From positions 1-22,542 of the IMG/VR virus record IMGVR_UViG_3300021959_009510: a stretch of DNA of 22,542 nucleotides. One strand, given 5' to 3'. Made by a program: the position numbers and the translations under genes. Positions 19,586 through 22,542 of the stretch are shown here, one piece after another. The DNA is from a virus. Position 1 is the first letter of the stretch. The number at the start of each line of letters is the position of its first letter. Under the pieces are notes generated by a model. The model was not told the DNA's origin and did no database searches. It was given only the letters and a program-made list of their open reading frames with translations.

Positions 19586-20055
19586 TGGATATAGAGAGTG
19601 CAGAAAAATGGTTAGACACACTAATGAATCAATTTAACAAAAACACAAATCAAAAGGAAGGAAACACTATGTTAAAAGAAGATGTAAAAAAAGTTGTAAA
19701 ATTTGTAAACGCAAAAGTAGAACCCGTGCAGATGTGGGGCATAGCCAGAGAGGCGGCTGTTGATGCTGTTGATACCTACATGGAAGGCAAAGAAGAACCT
19801 ATGTATTGTGGATTCGCTAACATTTCAATCAGACCAGCTCAAGGTAAATTTGTAGGTTGGTTAAAGAAACAAGGCATTGGTGACAACGGTTACAGAGGTG
19901 GTTGGAGAGTATCATACTACGATATCATGCCAGAAAACCACAAGTGGAGACACACACAATCTATGAGTATTAAGGAAATCGCTTGTGATGCCTTTGCTAA
20001 GGTGTTGGAAGAACAGTACGGATTAACTTGTTACAGTGAAAGTAGAGCAGACTAA
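19585..20055 (+). CDS. Hypothetical protein with two possible starts
   Basis: 156 residues from the ATG at 19585, which overlaps the previous stop (TAATG). An internal in-frame ATG at 19669 has a stronger ribosome binding site (AAGGAAGG, 8 bases away) and would give 128 residues beginning MLKEDVKKVVKFVNAK. The linker between the starts is asparagine- and glutamine-rich. The C-terminal part has GGWRVSYYDIMPENHKWRHT and ends with a cysteine in TCYSES. No recognised family. Both starts may be used. Confidence 0.7.
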   Translation: MDIESAEKWLDTLMNQFNKNTNQKEGNTMLKEDVKKVVKFVNAKVEPVQMWGIAREAAVDAVDTYMEGKEEPMYCGFANISIRPAQGKFVGWLKKQGIGDNGYRGGWRVSYYDIMPENHKWRHTQSMSIKEIACDAFAKVLEEQYGLTCYSESRAD

Positions 20056-20059
20056 TTGG

Positions 20060-20088
20060 TTGACATTTTGGTCACCAGAAACTATAAT
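20060..20088 (+). promoter_or_regulatory. Exact-consensus sigma70 promoter for the AAA+ gene
   Basis: TTGACA (20060-20065), 17 bp, TATAAT (20083-20088), both exact. The spacer starts TTTTGGTC. The leader of about 40 bases carries AAGGCAA twice. Confidence 0.85.
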
Positions 20089-20131
20089 ATTAATATAAGG
20101 CAAACAAACTAAGGCAACAAAAAGGGCACAT

Positions 20132-21136
20132 ATGAAAAACACAATATACTTACTAGAAGGCACTTACAGAAACAAAACTGTAGAAAATCAAACTTTCAAC
20201 TTGGTAAAAGGATATCAACCACATCCACACAAAGAAGGTGGATTTATCACTGTTAAGATAGATGATGTTGAAAAGTACCCAGGTGCTACAAAAAATCAAA
20301 TCAGAATAAATGTTGAGAATGAGAATCAATTGAGAGACTCTGCTCCTGAACAACCCAAAGAAGAATCGGATGCTGAAACTGTGGAAAGAATGAGACAACG
20401 TTTCGACATATTAACAGACATGACAAAAGCCACTAAAAGAGGTGATGTGAGAGCAATGATTGTTAGTGGCCCTCCAGGCGTAGGTAAATCACACGGTGTT
20501 GAGCAAGTGCTTGATAGATATGGTGTTGTTAGCACATTGGGTAACACAAGACCAAAATATGAAGTTGTAAAAGGTGCAATGTCTCCAATAGGATTATATT
20601 GTAAATTGTACAATTTTTCAGATGCTGACAATGTGTTGGTATTTGATGACTGTGATTCTATCTTGTTGGACGATTTAAGTTTGAACATATTAAAAGCGGC
20701 TTTGGATTCTAAAAAAACTAGAAAAATTTGTTGGAACACAGACTCGCATATGTTGAGAAGAGAAGGTGTGCCAGATACTTTTGATTTTGCTGGTTCAGTG
20801 ATCTTTATCACAAACATTAAATTCGACAATGTAAAAAGTAAAAAGTTGAGAGATCACCTAGAGGCATTGGAATCAAGATGTCATTATATTGATCTTACAA
20901 TTGACACAATTAGAGAGAAGATTTTGAGAATTAAACAGATAGTACAGGATGGTATGTTGAAATCGTATGCTTTACCTACTGAAACTGAAGATTCAATTGT
21001 GTCTTTTGTGGATGAAAATAAAAGACAGTTGAGAGAAATCAGTTTGAGAACTGTGCTGAAAATTGCTGATTTGGCAAAAGCCTTTCCAGAAAATTGGAAA
21101 GATATGGCTAAAAGCACAGTGTTAAAACCAGTATAG
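20132..21136 (+). CDS. AAA+ ATPase
   Basis: A 334-residue ATPase. An N-terminal domain of about 85 residues precedes the AAA+ core: Walker A GPPGVGKS (113-120), Walker B VLVFDDCD (168-175), a sensor-1-like SVIFITNIKF with N at about 227, and a possible arginine finger in LESRCHYIDL. The C-terminal lid is helical. The family resembles single-gene AAA+ proteins of T4-like marine phages, whose work is not settled; remodelling of a protein or DNA complex is likely. It is driven by the strongest promoter in the window and is followed by a small membrane protein and the ligase. Confidence 0.88.
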   Translation: MKNTIYLLEGTYRNKTVENQTFNLVKGYQPHPHKEGGFITVKIDDVEKYPGATKNQIRINVENENQLRDSAPEQPKEESDAETVERMRQRFDILTDMTKATKRGDVRAMIVSGPPGVGKSHGVEQVLDRYGVVSTLGNTRPKYEVVKGAMSPIGLYCKLYNFSDADNVLVFDDCDSILLDDLSLNILKAALDSKKTRKICWNTDSHMLRREGVPDTFDFAGSVIFITNIKFDNVKSKKLRDHLEALESRCHYIDLTIDTIREKILRIKQIVQDGMLKSYALPTETEDSIVSFVDENKRQLREISLRTVLKIADLAKAFPENWKDMAKSTVLKPV

Positions 21137-21149
21137 GAGATTGACAATT

Positions 21150-21308
21150 ATGGTAAAAGATAATAATATTAGTACAATGAAAAAAGCAAAAAGAAACAAA
21201 TTGGAACGAAAATTGGACGAGTACAACCACACAATGGAATTGATTAGAACAATCGTTCCTATTGCGGTATTATGTCTACAAATTTACATTTTGGTAAAAC
21301 TGATATGA
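21150..21308 (+). CDS. 52-residue single-pass membrane protein
   Basis: A basic, helical N-terminus (MKKAKRNKLERKLDEYNH, residues 10-27) is followed by a hydrophobic helix, IRTIVPIAVLCLQIYILVKL (32-51). A TTGACA at 21140-21145 overlaps the region before the ATG, but no -10 box follows. The stop overlaps the ligase start as ATGA, supporting real translation. The charge pattern predicts a cytoplasmic N-terminus. Function unknown. Confidence 0.65.
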   Translation: MVKDNNISTMKKAKRNKLERKLDEYNHTMELIRTIVPIAVLCLQIYILVKLI

Positions 21309-22542
21309 GAACACAACCGCAAGACATTATTGCTAAACTAGAAGCAGACAACAGTAGATTGGCTAAAGAAAAGATTCTGTTAGATGCTATGAACGAAGGT
21401 CTTGATGAGTTCTTTGAAGGTTTGAAGATGTGTTTGGACAAATTGTACACTTTTGGCGTCAAGCAGGTGCCCACAAAAGATGAAGTGATATCTGGACAAG
21501 GTTGTAAATGGGAAGTTTTTAAAGAACTTGCTGAAAAATTACATGCAAGAGAACTCACAGGACATGCGGCAAGAGATGCCATTGAACTGGTGATGAGCTC
21601 AGCAACTGCTGAACAATGGAATGGATTTTACAGAAGAATATTAATTAAAGATTTAAGATGTGGAGTTTCAGAAAAAACTGTGAACTCTGTGGCTAAAAAG
21701 AATAAGTTTGGCAAGTACATGGTGCCCGTGTTTACTTGCCAACTTGCCCATGATTCAACAAACCATGAAAAAAAGTTGGTGGGTAAGAAGATGTTGGAAG
21801 TAAAACTGGATGGTGTTAGAGTGGTTACTATTGTGTATCCAGATGGCAAAGTGGATATGTTCAGTCGTAATGGCAAAGAGTTCTCAAACTTTGGACACAT
21901 ACAAGAACAAATATCCAATGTTGTTAAAGCAAGTCCTCCACCATATCCTGTGGTATTAGATGGTGAAGTGATGAGTGAAAACTTTCAGGACTTGATGAAA
22001 CAGGTACACAGAAAAAGTGGAGGCACAGCCAAAGACGCAGTGCTTCATTTGTTTGATTTTTTACCATTAGAAGATTTTAAAAAAGGTGCCTGGGCCAAAA
22101 GCCAAACATTGAGAACACAGATGTTAAAAGCATGGTATGAACAGCACAAAACCAATTTAGACGCCGTTACAGTGCTGGACCATGAAATTGTGGACTTAGA
22201 CACATCCGAAGGTCAGAAGACGTACACAGAGGTGAATAAGAGGGCAGTAGAGGGTGGTTATGAAGGTATTATGATTAAAGATATTGAGTCTTCGTATGAA
22301 TGTAAAAGAAGTCATGCTTGGTTGAAACTGAAGCCGTTTATAGAAGTGAGTTTGACTGTGAAAGCCACAGAAGAAGGCACAGGCAGAAATGTGGGCAAAC
22401 TGGGTGCATTGATTTGTGAAGGTTTAGATGATGGCAAATTGATTAAAACCAATGTGGGATCTGGTTTGACAGATGACAATAGAGATGAATTTTGGAAACA
22501 CAAGGATCAATTGATTGGTCAAATTGTGGAAGTGAGAGCAGA
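21305..22542 (+). CDS. 30: ATP-dependent DNA ligase, T4 gp30-like (3' end outside window)
   Basis: At least 412 residues are present. Motif I is K167-L-D169-G (EVKLDGVRV), where the lysine takes AMP; T4 ligase has it at K159. Then RNGKEF (motif III region), LDGEVM, LHLFDFLP, GIMIKD (motif IV/V region), and WLKLKP (motif V). An N-terminal DNA-binding domain includes DLRCGVSEKTVN. The enzyme seals nicks during replication and recombination. The total for T4 is 487 residues, so about 75 are missing. The start overlaps the small membrane protein stop (ATGA). No intron or frameshift seen. Confidence 0.93.
   Translation, partial: MRTQPQDIIAKLEADNSRLAKEKILLDAMNEGLDEFFEGLKMCLDKLYTFGVKQVPTKDEVISGQGCKWEVFKELAEKLHARELTGHAARDAIELVMSSATAEQWNGFYRRILIKDLRCGVSEKTVNSVAKKNKFGKYMVPVFTCQLAHDSTNHEKKLVGKKMLEVKLDGVRVVTIVYPDGKVDMFSRNGKEFSNFGHIQEQISNVVKASPPPYPVVLDGEVMSENFQDLMKQVHRKSGGTAKDAVLHLFDFLPLEDFKKGAWAKSQTLRTQMLKAWYEQHKTNLDAVTVLDHEIVDLDTSEGQKTYTEVNKRAVEGGYEGIMIKDIESSYECKRSHAWLKLKPFIEVSLTVKATEEGTGRNVGKLGALICEGLDDGKLIKTNVGSGLTDDNRDEFWKHKDQLIGQIVEVRA

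Noticed and set aside
1-22542. CRISPR arrays, insertion sequences, ordinary tRNA genes, attachment sites
   Set aside because: I looked for regular repeats, transposase motifs, terminal inverted repeats and cloverleaf patterns and saw none besides the tmRNA.

Overview
The window looks like the genome interior of a large, AT-rich, T4-like marine bacteriophage. The phage signs are a T4 gp30-type DNA ligase, tightly packed genes nearly all on the + strand with many stop/start overlaps, one exact T4-type late promoter (TATAAATA), and typical T4-like marine phage accessory genes (glutaredoxin, Hsp20, ClpS, ClpP-like protease, 2OG oxygenases, heme oxygenase, ribosomal protein bS21). From memory the gene set resembles SAR11 myophages such as Pelagibacter phage HTVC008M. 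I could not verify that by search, and a marine cyanobacterial host is not excluded.

Layout. 1-1700: the end of an unknown gene, glutaredoxin, a small beta-rich protein, a HAD phosphatase, an Hc1-like histone and a cold-shock protein. 1743-2646: two small hypotheticals flanking a circularly permuted tmRNA gene (about 1976-2295). 2695-4594: a membrane-anchored glucosaminidase, small conserved proteins, a zinc ribbon, a 32-residue membrane protein and a GNAT-like protein. 4709-6014: an envelope operon of two lipoproteins and one secreted protein. 6047-8955: a four-helix membrane/coiled-coil protein, a hypothetical and a 2OG-Fe(II) oxygenase. 9107-11359: Hsp20, ClpS, heme oxygenase, a small protein and a ferredoxin-dependent bilin reductase. 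11399-12644: a small protein, a zinc metallopeptidase and a ClpP-like protease. 12676-13600: one minus-strand small gene, bS21 and two small proteins. 13611-16600: a saccharopine/lysine dehydrogenase-like enzyme, an antiquitin-type aldehyde dehydrogenase and a second 2OG oxygenase. 16657-19074: a winged-helix-like protein, a DUF2061-like membrane protein, and a ParB-like plus HNH pair. 19181-22542: two hypotheticals, an AAA+ ATPase, a 52-residue membrane protein and the ligase, which runs off the window.

How the genes may work together. tmRNA, ClpS, ClpP-like protease and Hsp20 form a plausible phage protein quality-control set; bS21 and the cold-shock protein also bear on translation. Heme oxygenase plus bilin reductase form a two-step route from heme to a reduced bilin. 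The dehydrogenase and aldehyde dehydrogenase form consecutive steps of lysine catabolism through aminoadipate semialdehyde, which yields reduced nicotinamide cofactor and, if the first enzyme uses saccharopine, glutamate.

Regulation. About a dozen host-like sigma70 promoters (TTGACA/T, 16-18 bp, TATAAT-like) are readable. Four or five place the -10 box only 5-9 bp before the start codon, which predicts leaderless mRNAs. Several share an extra TTTTGG motif next to the -35 box.
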